This document shows positions 56,627 through 64,000 of a DNA stretch of 64,000 nt, piece by piece (the first letter of the stretch is position 1; each line of letters opens with the position of its first letter). The notes under the pieces were generated by a model. The model had not been told where the DNA came from, ran no database searches, and saw only the letters and a list, made by a program, of their open reading frames with translations. This DNA is from Micromonospora violae (GTDB lineage Bacteria > Actinomycetota > Actinomycetes > Mycobacteriales > Micromonosporaceae), in assembly GCF_004217135.1 (NCBI RefSeq), contig NZ_SHKK01000001.1, positions 2,046,001 to 2,110,000 of the forward strand. Reading direction: 5' to 3'. The position numbers and the translations under genes are program-made.

Positions 56627-58447
56627 TCAGGCCGCCAGGGTGGCGTAGCGGCCGTTGCGGTTCAGCAGGCTGTCATGGGTGCCGGCCTCGACGACGCGGC
56701 CGTGGTCGAGCACCGCGATCTGGTCGGCGTCGCGGACCGTGGAGAGCCGGTGCGCGATGGTGATCGTGGTGCGCCCCTGGGCGAGCGCGTCGAAGGCCTG
56801 CTGCACGGCCCGTTCGGTCTCGGTGTCCAGCGCGCTGGTGGCCTCGTCGAGGACCAGGATGCGCGGGTCCCGCAGCAGCGTCCGGGCGATGGCGAGGCGC
56901 TGCTTCTCCCCACCGGAGAACCGGTGGCCGCGCGATCCGACCATGGTGTCGTACCCGTCGGGCAGCCCGGCGATGAGGTCGTGGATCTGGGCGGCGCGGG
57001 CGGCGTCCTCGATCTCGGCGTCGGTGGCCTCCGGCCGGGCGTAGCGCAGGTTCTCCCGGACGGTGGTGTGCAGCAGATACGTCTCCTGGCTGACCACGCC
57101 CACGATCGCGGCCAGGTCGGCCAGGCGCAGGTCGCGCAGGTCGACGCCGTCGACGGTGATCCGGCCGGCGGTCGGGTCGTGCAGCCGGCTGACCAGCCCG
57201 GCGAGGGTGCTCTTGCCGGAGCCGGTCTCGCCGACCAGGGCGAGGCTGGTGCCGGCGGGCACGTCCAGGGTGATCCCGGCGAGAGCGGCGGTGTCGCTGC
57301 CGGGGTAGCCGAACGTGACGTCCTCCAGGCGCAGGTGCCCACGTACGCGGCGGGGGTCGAGGCGGACCGGCTCGGTGGGGTCGGCCACGTCGACCGGCAG
57401 GTCCAGGTATTCGAAGATCCGGGCGAAGAGCGCCAGCGACGCAGTGAGCGAGACACCCACGTTGAGCAGCCCCATCAGTGGCCGGAACAGGCCGCCCTGT
57501 AGGGCCGTGAAGGCGACCAGGGTGCCGATGCTCAGCGTGCCGGCGGTGCCGGGCAGCCCGGCGGCGAGGTAGATGACCGCCGGTACGGCGGCGAAGATGA
57601 TGCTCATCGAGGCCATCCGCCAGCGGCCGGCCAGCTCACTGCGCAGCTCCAGGTCGACCAGTCGGGCCGAGGAGGCGGTGAACCGGTCGATCAGCGCGGG
57701 CCCGGTGCCGAGGGTCTTGGCCAACTGGACGCCGCTGATCGAGAGCCCTTCCTCGACGGTGACGTTGAGGTCGGCGAGTTCACGTTGGCGCTGGGCGGTG
57801 ATCTCGCGGCGCATCCGGGCGACCCGGCGGGTCAGCCAGATGGCCGGCGGCAGCACCACGAGCGAGACCAGGGAGAGCTGCCAGGAGAGCGCGACCATGG
57901 CGACCGTGGTGGCGACCACGGTGGTGAGGTTGGCGGCGACGGCGGTGGCGGTGGACGTGACCACCGACTGCATGCCACCGATGTCGTTGGTGATCCGGGA
58001 CTGCACCTCGCCGGTGCGGGTGCGCGTGAAGAAGCCGAGCGACTGGCGCTGGAGGTGACTGAAGACGTCGGTGCGCAGCCGGTGCATGACCCGCTGGCCC
58101 ACCTGGGTGGAGATCCAGGTCTGCACGACACCGAGCGCGGAGGTCACCGCGGCGACGGCGACCATGCCGAGGACCAGCCAGACCAGCAGGGTCACGTCGC
58201 CCTGCGGCAGCGCCCGGTCGATCACCGCGCGGAGCAGGAACGGGCTGGCCATCGCGATGATCGAGGAGAGCACGATGATCGCGGTGACGGCGGCCAACGC
58301 GGGCCGGTGGGGGGTGAACAGGCGGCCGATGCGGCGCAGCGACACCTGGCGGGCCTGCGTCTTCTCTTCGGCGCTGAGGGTGCGGTGGCCGCGATCGCGG
58401 CCCATCGGGGTGGGTTCCAAGGGGACACTGCCTCTCGTCGACAACAT
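56627..58447 (-). CDS. ABC transporter, fused permease/ATPase (multidrug/lipid exporter type)
   Basis: About 606 residues: a six-helix exporter domain followed by an ATPase. The membrane part starts around 'LAAVTAIIVLSSIIAMASPF', with the intracellular loop 'GFFTRTRTGEVQSRITNDIG'. The ATPase has Walker A 'LVGETGSGKSTLAGLVSRLH', Q-loop 'VGVVSQETYLLHTTVRENLR', signature 'RFSGGEKQRLAIARTLL', Walker B 'ILVLDEATSALDTETE' and the H-loop 'TITIAHRLSTVRDAD'. It acts as a dimer, most likely an exporter of drugs or lipids. ATG 58447 is preferred; the MarR-type palindrome lies just upstream of it, so the divergent MarR protein probably represses it. Confidence 0.93.
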   Translation of the reverse strand: MLSTRGSVPLEPTPMGRDRGHRTLSAEEKTQARQVSLRRIGRLFTPHRPALAAVTAIIVLSSIIAMASPFLLRAVIDRALPQGDVTLLVWLVLGMVAVAAVTSALGVVQTWISTQVGQRVMHRLRTDVFSHLQRQSLGFFTRTRTGEVQSRITNDIGGMQSVVTSTATAVAANLTTVVATTVAMVALSWQLSLVSLVVLPPAIWLTRRVARMRREITAQRQRELADLNVTVEEGLSISGVQLAKTLGTGPALIDRFTASSARLVDLELRSELAGRWRMASMSIIFAAVPAVIYLAAGLPGTAGTLSIGTLVAFTALQGGLFRPLMGLLNVGVSLTASLALFARIFEYLDLPVDVADPTEPVRLDPRRVRGHLRLEDVTFGYPGSDTAALAGITLDVPAGTSLALVGETGSGKSTLAGLVSRLHDPTAGRITVDGVDLRDLRLADLAAIVGVVSQETYLLHTTVRENLRYARPEATDAEIEDAARAAQIHDLIAGLPDGYDTMVGSRGHRFSGGEKQRLAIARTLLRDPRILVLDEATSALDTETERAVQQAFDALAQGRTTITIAHRLSTVRDADQIAVLDHGRVVEAGTHDSLLNRNGRYATLAA

Positions 58448-58450
58448 TGC

Positions 58451-58473
58451 TGAGGTTACCTCATCATGAGGTA
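58451..58473. promoter_or_regulatory. Nested palindromes: probable MarR operator
   Basis: TACCTCATCATGAGGTA (58457-58473) has perfect eight-base arms about a central C, and TGAGGTTACCTCA (58451-58463) overlaps it as a second palindrome, so three TGAGGT half-sites alternate in this 23-bp block. It lies 4 bp upstream of the ABC exporter start and 30 bp before the MarR start, so a bound MarR dimer would block both. Binder inferred. Confidence 0.78.
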
Positions 58474-58502
58474 GCAACCACATCTCCTGCTACCGTATTC
58501 CG

Positions 58503-58934
58503 GTGACCGAGCACACCGTCGACAGCGCCGACGACGAGAGCCTGGCGGAGACGTTCTGGGCGGTGGCGTCCCACCTGCGCCGGCAGACCCGGGACGCGCT
58601 GGCGCCCTGGGATGTCACCCCCAGCCAGTCCCGGGCGCTCGGCGTGCTGGCCCGCCACGGCGAGGTTCGCCCCGGCACCCTCGCCGAGCACCTGCGCATC
58701 GCGCCCCGCTCCGCGACCGAGGTCGTCGATGACCTCCAGACCCGTGGGCTGGTCGAGCGCCGCCCCGACCCGGCCGACCGGCGGGCGACCCTGGTCGCGC
58801 TCACCGAGCAGGGCGACCGCGTCAGCACCGCCATCCGGGCCGCCCGCCGCGCCGAGGCGGACCGCTTCTTCGGCCACCTCGACGACACCGACCGCGCCGA
58901 GCTGGCCCGCATCCTGCGTACCCTCCGAGGCTGA
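58503..58934 (+). CDS. MarR family transcriptional regulator
   Basis: 143 residues, standard MarR length. The winged helix is clear: 'VTPSQSRALGVLARHGEVRP', recognition helix region 'LAEHLRIAPRSATEVVDDLQ', then the wing 'GLVERRPDPADRRATLVALT' with the conserved Asp-x-Arg. Start GTG 58503. It is divergent from the ABC exporter gene with a nested palindrome between them, so it probably represses the exporter and itself and is relieved by an exported compound. Confidence 0.92.
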   Translation: MTEHTVDSADDESLAETFWAVASHLRRQTRDALAPWDVTPSQSRALGVLARHGEVRPGTLAEHLRIAPRSATEVVDDLQTRGLVERRPDPADRRATLVALTEQGDRVSTAIRAARRAEADRFFGHLDDTDRAELARILRTLRG

Positions 58935-59048
58935 CCCGGACGCGGGTCTCACCTGCGGGTTTGCCCGCCCGCTGCCCGGGTAGCCAGCGCCCCCGTTCCC
59001 ACCGCGGGCCCCGCCACCACCAGTCGGGGAGACCTGACAGGAGGGGCC

Positions 59049-59081
59049 ATGTCTGCCCTGAACCACCACCGCCCCGGCTGA
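59049..59081 (+). CDS. Ten-codon leader ORF coupled to the amidotransferase gene
   Basis: ATG 59049 is preceded by AGGAGG (59039-59044) and encodes MSALNHHRPG before TGA at 59079-59081. The A of that TGA is the first base of the amidotransferase ATG (TGATG). The amidotransferase itself has no other ribosome site, so its translation most likely depends on ribosomes finishing this leader. Too short for normal gene calling. That it is translated is inferred from the site and the overlap. Confidence 0.65.
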   Translation: MSALNHHRPG

Positions 59082-60865
59082 TGTGCGGGATCAGCGGGGA
59101 GGCGCGATTCGACGGCCGCTCACCCGACGCGGCGGCGGTCACCCGGATGACCGAGGCGATGCGCTCACGCGGCCCGGACGACGAGGGCCTGTTCACTGAC
59201 GGCTGGGTGACCCTCGGCCACCGCCGGCTGACCATCATCGACCTGTCCGACGCGGGCGGGCAGCCGATGGTCCGCGACGACCTCGGCCTGGCGCTGGTCT
59301 TCAACGGCTGCATCTACAACTACCCGCAGCTGCGTGAGGAGCTGCGCCGCGCCGGGTACGCCTTCGGATCCACCAGCGACACCGAGGTGATCCTGGTGGC
59401 GTACGCGCACTGGGGTGAACGGTTCGTCGACCACCTGGTCGGCATGTTCGCGATCGGGCTGGTCGACCGGGCCCGGCGGCGGCTGATCCTGGCCCGCGAC
59501 CGGCTCGGCATCAAACCGCTCTACCTCGCCGAGACCCCGGGGCGGCTGCGGTTCGCCTCCACCCTGCCCGCGCTGTTGCGGGCCGGCGACGTCGACACCG
59601 ACATCGACCCGGTGGCGCTGCACCACTACCTGTCCTGGCACTCCATCGTGCCCGCGCCGCGCACCGTGCTGCGCGGTGTCCGCAAGCTGCCGCCGGCCAC
59701 CCTGCGGGTGATCGAGGCGGACGGGCGCAGCCGCGAGGAGGTGTACTGGCGACCCGACTACGTGCGGGAGCCCGCCGACGCGGGGATGGACGCCGCCGAC
59801 TGGCGGGCCGCGATCGGCGACGCGCTGCGCGCGGCGGTACGCCGACGACTCGTCGCCGACGTACCGGTGGGGGTGCTGCTCTCCGGCGGACTGGACTCCA
59901 GCCTCATCGTGGCGCTGCTCGCCGAGGCCGGCCAGCAACATTTGCGCACCTTCAGCATCGGCTTCGACAGCCGCGACGGCGAGTCCGGCGACGAGTTCCA
60001 CTACTCCGACCTGGTGGCCCGCGCGTACGACACCGACCACCACCGGATCCGCCTGGCCGACGACGACCTGGTGCCCGCCGTACGACAGGCCGTGCTGGCC
60101 ATGACCGAGCCGATGGGCAGCCACGACGTGGTCGCCTTCCACCTGCTCTCCGAGCAGGTCGCCAGACACGTGAAGGTGGCCCAGTCGGGGCAGGGCGCGG
60201 ACGAGGTGTTCGCCGGTTACGGCTACCACCAGCCGCTGGTCGACGCGCCCCGGCACGGCGCCGCCGAGACGTTCGCCGCCGCGTTCTTCGACCGGGACCA
60301 TGACGAGCTGCGCCGCGTCGTCGGCCCGTCGTACGCGTTGGAGCGCGACGCCAGCCGGGACCTGCTCACCGGGCACCTCGCCGCGCCCGGGGCGCAGACC
60401 GCGCTGGACGCCGTCCTTCGCCTGGACACCCACCTGATGCTCCCCGACGACCCGGTCAAGCGGGTGGACAGCATGAGCATGGCGTGGGGTCTGGAGGTGC
60501 GCACGCCCTTCCTCGACCAGGACCTGGTCACCCTGGCCGCGCACTGCCCGCCGGAGCACAAGGTCGCCCAGGGCGGTAAGGGCGTGCTCAAGGAGGTGGC
60601 CCGGGAGGTGCTGCCCGCCGAGGTGATCGACCGGCCCAAGGGCTACTTTCCGGTGCCGGCGCTGCGCAACGTGGACGGCCCGGTACGCGAACTGGTCGCC
60701 GAGGCGTTGCAGGCGCCGGCCGCGCGGGAGCGGGGGCTGTTTCGCCCGGAGTACGTGGCCCGTCTGCTCGCCGAGCCGGACCAGGCGGAGGCGGCGGCCG
60801 GCAGCAACAAGCTGTGGCAGCTCGGCCTACTGGAGTTGTGGCTCCAGACGCACGACATCAGCTGA
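59081..60865 (+). CDS. N-acetylglutaminylglutamine-type amidotransferase (asparagine synthase family)
   Basis: 594 residues. N-terminal class II glutaminase: catalytic Cys2 in 'MCGISGEARFDGRSPDAAAV', with 'RGPDDEGLF', 'LGHRRLTIIDLSDAGGQPM' and 'FNGCIYNYPQLREEL'. The C-terminal synthetase has the ATP P-loop 'VPVGVLLSGGLDSSLIVALL' and 'VRTPFLDQDLVTLA'. The segments 'PLYLAETPGRLRFASTLPAL' and 'VAQSGQGADEVFAGYGYH' are typical of the subfamily that amidates N-acetylglutaminylglutamine, a compatible solute, rather than of AsnB. The partner dipeptide synthetase is not in the window. Start at ATG 59081 is certain because Cys2 must be N-terminal. Convergent with the YbdK-like gene (11-bp gap). Confidence 0.88.
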   Translation: MCGISGEARFDGRSPDAAAVTRMTEAMRSRGPDDEGLFTDGWVTLGHRRLTIIDLSDAGGQPMVRDDLGLALVFNGCIYNYPQLREELRRAGYAFGSTSDTEVILVAYAHWGERFVDHLVGMFAIGLVDRARRRLILARDRLGIKPLYLAETPGRLRFASTLPALLRAGDVDTDIDPVALHHYLSWHSIVPAPRTVLRGVRKLPPATLRVIEADGRSREEVYWRPDYVREPADAGMDAADWRAAIGDALRAAVRRRLVADVPVGVLLSGGLDSSLIVALLAEAGQQHLRTFSIGFDSRDGESGDEFHYSDLVARAYDTDHHRIRLADDDLVPAVRQAVLAMTEPMGSHDVVAFHLLSEQVARHVKVAQSGQGADEVFAGYGYHQPLVDAPRHGAAETFAAAFFDRDHDELRRVVGPSYALERDASRDLLTGHLAAPGAQTALDAVLRLDTHLMLPDDPVKRVDSMSMAWGLEVRTPFLDQDLVTLAAHCPPEHKVAQGGKGVLKEVAREVLPAEVIDRPKGYFPVPALRNVDGPVRELVAEALQAPAARERGLFRPEYVARLLAEPDQAEAAAGSNKLWQLGLLELWLQTHDIS

Positions 60866-60876
60866 CGCGTACCCGG

Positions 60877-62013
60877 TCAGACGGCGGCGGTGCGGGCGAC
60901 CAGGTCGTCGATGACCGCGCGCAGGTCCCCGGTCCGCTCCAGCACCCGCAGCTGCCGGGTCGCGCCGGTGCCGTCGCGGCGCAGCCGGGCCAGCTGCGCC
61001 AACACGTAACCGAGGTCGCCGTGACGCAGCAGGGCCGGGGCGATCACCGCCATCAACTCGTCGACCAACGCCCAGGCCGGCCGGGTGCCACCGCCCCGCA
61101 GGTCGATCAGCTCGCCGTCGAGACCGTCGTGGGCGGCCCGCCAGTGCGCCGCCGCGACCAGGCAGTCCCGAACGTTCGGGGCGGTCACGCCGTCGCGTAC
61201 GTCGTCGGCGACGGTGGCGACGAGGGACCGGACCAGCGCGGCGACCAGGACCGTGTCGTCCACGTCCGAGCAGACGTCACCGACGCGCACCTCCACCGTC
61301 GGGTACGTCGACGACGGCCGGGCGTACCAGTAGACCATCGCCGCGTCGAGCATGATGCCGGCGGCGATCAGCTCGTCGACCGTGCGGTCGTAGTCGGCGG
61401 CGGAGTCGAAGTACGGGGTCGGACCGATGCTGGGCCAGCGTTCCAACTGCATGGAGCGCCAACTGGCGTGCCCGGTGTCGTACCCGTCGTGCAGCGGTGA
61501 GTTGGTGGTGATCGCCTGCACCACCGGCAGCCACACCCGCAGGTGGTTGCAGACCTGCACGGCCAGTTCCCGGTCCGGCAGCCCGACGTGCACGTGACAG
61601 CCGCACACCGCCGGGTCGTGCGCCACCGGCCCGTACCGGCGCGACATCGCGTGGTAGCGCGGTTCGTCGGGGACCGTCCGGTGCGGTTCGGTCACCGGGG
61701 TGGCACCGACCGCCACCAGTCGCGCCCCGGCCGCCGCGGCGGCCTCGGCGGCGGAGTGGCGCAGCGTCACCAGGTGCGCGCGCAGCTCGCCGAGGTCGGC
61801 GCAGACCGGGGTGACCATCTCCACCATGCTGTGCCGGAACTCCTGGCGGCTCTGTTCCCGGGCGGGACCCCGCAGCGCGGCGAGCACCTGGTCGGCGACG
61901 GGCAGGTTCCGGCCGCTGACGGGGTCGATCAGCAGGAACTCCTCCTCCACGCCGAGCGTGAGGATGGACAGGTCGGGTGCGGTGTCCGTGACCGTTGCCG
62001 GACGGTACGCCAT
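60877..62013 (-). CDS. Carboxylate-amine ligase, YbdK/GCS2 type
   Basis: 378 residues of the glutamate-cysteine-ligase-2 fold. The hallmark 'LGVEEEFLLIDPVSGRNLPV' (Glu-Glu-Glu metal site) stands near residue 20, then 'FRHSMVEMVTPVCADLGELR', 'CGCHVHVGLPDRELAVQVCN' with the conserved His pair, and 'PTVEVRVGDVCSDVDDTVLV'. Such enzymes join a carboxylate and an amine with ATP; E. coli YbdK has weak glutamate-cysteine ligase activity, but the true substrate in actinomycetes is often unknown. ATG 62013 has GGAGGG upstream. Stands alone; its closeness to a peptide amidotransferase gene (convergent) may be a functional hint. Confidence 0.9.
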   Translation of the reverse strand: MAYRPATVTDTAPDLSILTLGVEEEFLLIDPVSGRNLPVADQVLAALRGPAREQSRQEFRHSMVEMVTPVCADLGELRAHLVTLRHSAAEAAAAAGARLVAVGATPVTEPHRTVPDEPRYHAMSRRYGPVAHDPAVCGCHVHVGLPDRELAVQVCNHLRVWLPVVQAITTNSPLHDGYDTGHASWRSMQLERWPSIGPTPYFDSAADYDRTVDELIAAGIMLDAAMVYWYARPSSTYPTVEVRVGDVCSDVDDTVLVAALVRSLVATVADDVRDGVTAPNVRDCLVAAAHWRAAHDGLDGELIDLRGGGTRPAWALVDELMAVIAPALLRHGDLGYVLAQLARLRRDGTGATRQLRVLERTGDLRAVIDDLVARTAAV

Positions 62014-62154
62014 GATCACCCTCCATCCACTGCGGCGACCACGGGTGGACCCGTGGCCGGGGCCGTTCGGGTTCCCGGCTCGCCGCTCGGCAAACGCGTT
62101 CGCGCGCGACGTGGCCGTACCATCGAGGTGGCGGAAATTTGGGAAGATGCAAAA

Positions 62155-62883
62155 ATGCTGATGCGTTGGCGCGGTTCCCGGTGGTTCCACATCGCGTTGG
62201 GTCTGGTGGCCGGTGCCGCCGTGGGGTTGGCGGTCTATCTGGCCAGCCGACTGACCGGGCCGGCGCTCTTCGCGCTCTGCGGCACGACGGCGGGTGGCGT
62301 CGCGGCGGTGGTGGCGTCCGCCTACTCGCGGTTCTTCCAGTTGGCGGAGGTGACCGTCTCGGTTCCGCAGTTCAGTGAGCTGCGGTTCGCCGTCACCCGG
62401 GACAACAAGCAGACCGCGTGGCGGCTGTTCGTCGAGGCGGTCACCCGGGTGTCCGGCCAGCCGCTGGCGGCCGGCACCGGCCTCGTCCGGGAGGCGCTGA
62501 CCTCGCTCTACCAGCTGTTCGGGATCACCCGGGAGGTGCTGAGCCAGGCCGCGCCCACCATTCGGACCACCGGTCGCCCGACCGTCGAACACCTCGGGAT
62601 CGCCATGCTCAACAACGAGCTTCGGCCTTTCCTCTCCACCTGGCATCCGCGCCTGCGAGCGTGGGAGCAGGCCAACCCCGACCGGCCCGAGTCGGCCTGG
62701 CCCGACGACGCGGCGTGCCGCGCGGAGCTGGCGGCGATGCAGCTCCGGCTGCTGCGCTACGTCGAAGGGCTGGGCGAACTCGCCCAGGTGCCCAACGTCA
62801 AAGACGTGATGGGCGGCATCATCGCCGACCCGCCGACCGTTCCCGGCCAACCGACGCGCCGGTCGACGGCGGCGGACCAGTAG
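62155..62883 (+). CDS. Two-TM protein of unknown function
   Basis: 242 residues from ATG 62155 (GGGAAG upstream; GTG 62129 is an alternative). Two hydrophobic helices at about residues 12-30 and 36-57 ('GLVAGAAVGLAVYLASRL', 'LFALCGTTAGGVAAVVASAY') are followed by a soluble helical domain with Trp/Arg-rich segments ('NELRPFLSTWHPRLRAWEQA'), a domain seen downstream of membrane helices in other actinobacterial proteins of unknown role. It diverges from the YbdK-like gene with a 141-bp gap that contains A-rich codons ('GATGCAAAAATG'), unusually AT-rich for the window. Confidence 0.7.
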   Translation: MLMRWRGSRWFHIALGLVAGAAVGLAVYLASRLTGPALFALCGTTAGGVAAVVASAYSRFFQLAEVTVSVPQFSELRFAVTRDNKQTAWRLFVEAVTRVSGQPLAAGTGLVREALTSLYQLFGITREVLSQAAPTIRTTGRPTVEHLGIAMLNNELRPFLSTWHPRLRAWEQANPDRPESAWPDDAACRAELAAMQLRLLRYVEGLGELAQVPNVKDVMGGIIADPPTVPGQPTRRSTAADQ

Positions 62884-62904
62884 CGCCCGCGCCGGGCCAC
62901 TGCG

Positions 62905-63230
62905 GCGCCAGGGCCGTCGCGCGGGCGGTAAAAAAGGCCCGTCCGGCCGCGTTGTCCGTCAGGGCGACAGCCCGGTTCGGCCACCTCGGCGAGGGCGACA
63001 GCCCGGCTCGGCGCAACCACCGGGCTGGGGCGAGCGCCGTCAGGTGGTCGTAATTCTGCAGGATCTGGCCCCAGTCGGTGTCGGCGGCGCGCGCCGCGAC
63101 ACTGTGCACGGCGGCGATCGCGGCCTGGATCTGGTACGGCCCAGGGGGCGGACCTCGATCGGCGGCGCGGTAGCCAGCGCGTAGCGTCGACCCCAGTCCA
63201 GGGCGTCGTCCAGGTCCGGCACGTCGATGA
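62905..63230 (-). pseudogene. Fused remnants of a YCII gene and an ECF sigma factor gene (SigJ/DUF6596 type)
   Basis: Read on the minus strand, 63230-63145 encodes 'FIDVPDLDDALDWGRRYALA' followed by 'PPIEVRPL', the end of a YCII-domain protein. At once, one frame over, 63144-62920 encodes 'GPYQIQAAIAAVHSVAARAA' and 'DTDWGQILQNYDHLTALAPA', a core segment of ECF sigma factors with the DUF6596 domain. The usual pair is a YCII gene followed by such a sigma gene; here the sigma N-terminal half and both gene ends are missing. A short duplication of GAGGGCGACAGCCCGG lies at about 62970-63008 within the sigma part. Clearly decayed. Confidence 0.75.
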
Positions 63231-63282
63231 AAGCTCGGCGGCCCGCCCAAGGCCCGGCCCGCCCAAGGCCCGGTGGGGGCGC

Positions 63283-63358
63283 GTCCTTTGCTCTGCACCC
63301 ACGAATGCGACGGGGGCGCCAGCCCGGGTGGTGCCTCCGCGGGTGCAGAGCAAAGGAC
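63283..63358. repeat. Palindromic element, copy 2 (18-bp perfect arms)
   Basis: GTCCTTTGCTCTGCACCC at 63283-63300 is perfectly complementary to 63341-63358, with a 40-base loop. The arms match those of the element at 44545-44617, while the loops differ. It lies in the 580-bp gap between the 62155 gene and the amine oxidase, next to the YCII/sigma remnant; the rest of the gap shows no other feature. Confidence 0.88.
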
Positions 63359-63463
63359 GGAGGGCAGGGGCACGATCCGCCCGAGCCGCAGCCGCGACCG
63401 AGGCGGGCAGCCGCTACGGGCGCCGGTAGTCATGCCTTCGGCGGTTGTGGGTAGACCCCCGGT

Positions 63464-64000
63464 GTGGCCGACGGCTTGCGGGTGGTCGTGGTCGGCGCCG
63501 GTTTCTCCGGGCTCGCCGCCGCGCTGGCGCTCACCCGCGCCGGCGCACAGGTGCGGTTGCTGGAGGCCCGCGACCGGGTGGGAGGTCGGGTGTTGACCCG
63601 CTGGCTGCCCGACGCGACCCAACTCGACCTGGGCGCGCAGTGGATCGGCCCGACACAGGACCGGATGTACGCGCTGGTCGCCGAGCACGGGCTGACCACG
63701 TTCCCGTCGGCGGCGCTCGGCGCGCCCACCGTTCTCTGGGGCGGCGAGCGCCGGGCCGAGCCGCCGGCGCGGGGCGCACGGGTCCTCGGCCTGCTCGACG
63801 AGTACGCCGCCCGCCTGGACCCGACCGCGCCCTGGCAGGCGCCGGAGGCCGCGCAGTGGGACCGGACGCTTCTCGGCGGCTGGCTGCGCGCCACGGCCGG
63901 AGACGACGATACCGCCGACTACCTGGGGCGACTGCTCGCCGGCGGGCTGCTGGCCACCGGCGCGGACGAGGTGTCGTTGCTGCATCTGCTGCTCTACCTG
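63464..64000 (+). CDS. Flavin monoamine oxidase family protein (3' end outside window)
   Basis: From GTG 63464 the frame runs to the window end (179 codons). It opens with the FAD Rossmann motif 'RVVVVGAGFSGLAAALALTR', then 'VRLLEARDRVGGRVLTRWLP' (Glu-Ala-Arg, Gly-Gly-Arg motif), 'LDLGAQWIGPTQDRMYALVA' and 'LLAGGLLATGADEVSLLHLL', all typical of bacterial flavin amine oxidases near MAO/putrescine oxidase. It is probably cytoplasmic, since no signal precedes the FAD strand. No strong ribosome site is visible, so the start is less certain than the family. Confidence 0.85.
   Translation, partial: MADGLRVVVVGAGFSGLAAALALTRAGAQVRLLEARDRVGGRVLTRWLPDATQLDLGAQWIGPTQDRMYALVAEHGLTTFPSAALGAPTVLWGGERRAEPPARGARVLGLLDEYAARLDPTAPWQAPEAAQWDRTLLGGWLRATAGDDDTADYLGRLLAGGLLATGADEVSLLHLLLYL

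Noticed and set aside
59081..62013. Amidotransferase and YbdK-like ligase as one operon
   Set aside because: They are convergent, so cannot share a transcript; only functional proximity remains possible.

Overview
The window is very GC-rich DNA with ATG/GTG starts, strong purine-rich ribosome binding sites and dense, often overlapping genes. Together with the actinobacterial ileS T-box, the eukaryote-like IleRS, a DivIVA-domain gene and many LacI/TetR regulators, this points to a filamentous actinomycete. I infer Micromonosporaceae (Micromonospora-like); no rRNA, tRNA or other taxonomic marker is present.

Layout. 1-3756: tail of a GNAT gene, then a T-box leader and ileS. 3776-11440: small metabolic and regulatory units (aldo/keto reductase; MFS exporter divergent from a LacI regulator; esterase; FUSC membrane protein; TetR regulator divergent from a flavin monooxygenase with a clear operator). 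An unusual ~23-bp repeat array lies in the 476-bp gap at 9107-9582.

11684-25923: a lipoprotein and then a compact, one-strand contractile injection system (CIS). It has a cap-like protein, sheath, tube, CIS-tube/LysM-like hub protein, VgrG-like spike, PAAR-like tip, gp25, a baseplate J protein with a beta-propeller extension and a tail protein I. Five membrane proteins accompany it, one with the layout Ig-like domain - TM - carbohydrate-binding-like domain. I see no AAA+ ATPase and no conventional tape measure. This is the most interesting block.

25886-40314: a pectin/uronate locus. On the minus strand are a LacI regulator, a sugar ABC importer (binding protein and two permeases), a YesL-like protein and a DUF6807 protein. 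Divergently on the plus strand are a Gfo/Idh/MocA oxidoreductase, UxaC, an L-fuconate-dehydratase-like enolase-superfamily enzyme, a UxuB-like reductase, a second Gfo/Idh/MocA protein and a secreted pectate lyase. Two LacI-type operators sit in the divergent promoter region.

40380-45589: an HD/SpoT-like hydrolase, a complete IS element, a Tat-exported FAD oxidase, and a secreted guanyl-specific RNase with its barstar inhibitor. 45798-52825: an accessory stretch of unknown membrane and soluble proteins, a decayed XRE gene, a tiny GntR, a DivIVA-like gene, a pair of proteins sharing a Gly/Asn-rich motif, a membrane-anchored Mrr-type nuclease and a truncated AbiEi-like gene; it may be a conflict or defence island.

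53019-58934: an ABC-2 exporter divergent from a two-HTH TetR protein, and an ABC multidrug-type exporter divergent from a MarR protein, each with a palindromic operator. 59049-64000: a 10-codon leader ORF coupled to an N-acetylglutaminylglutamine-type amidotransferase, a YbdK-like carboxylate-amine ligase, a membrane protein, remnants of a YCII/ECF-sigma operon, and the start of a flavin amine oxidase. A palindromic element with nearly identical arms occurs twice (44545-44617 and 63283-63358).
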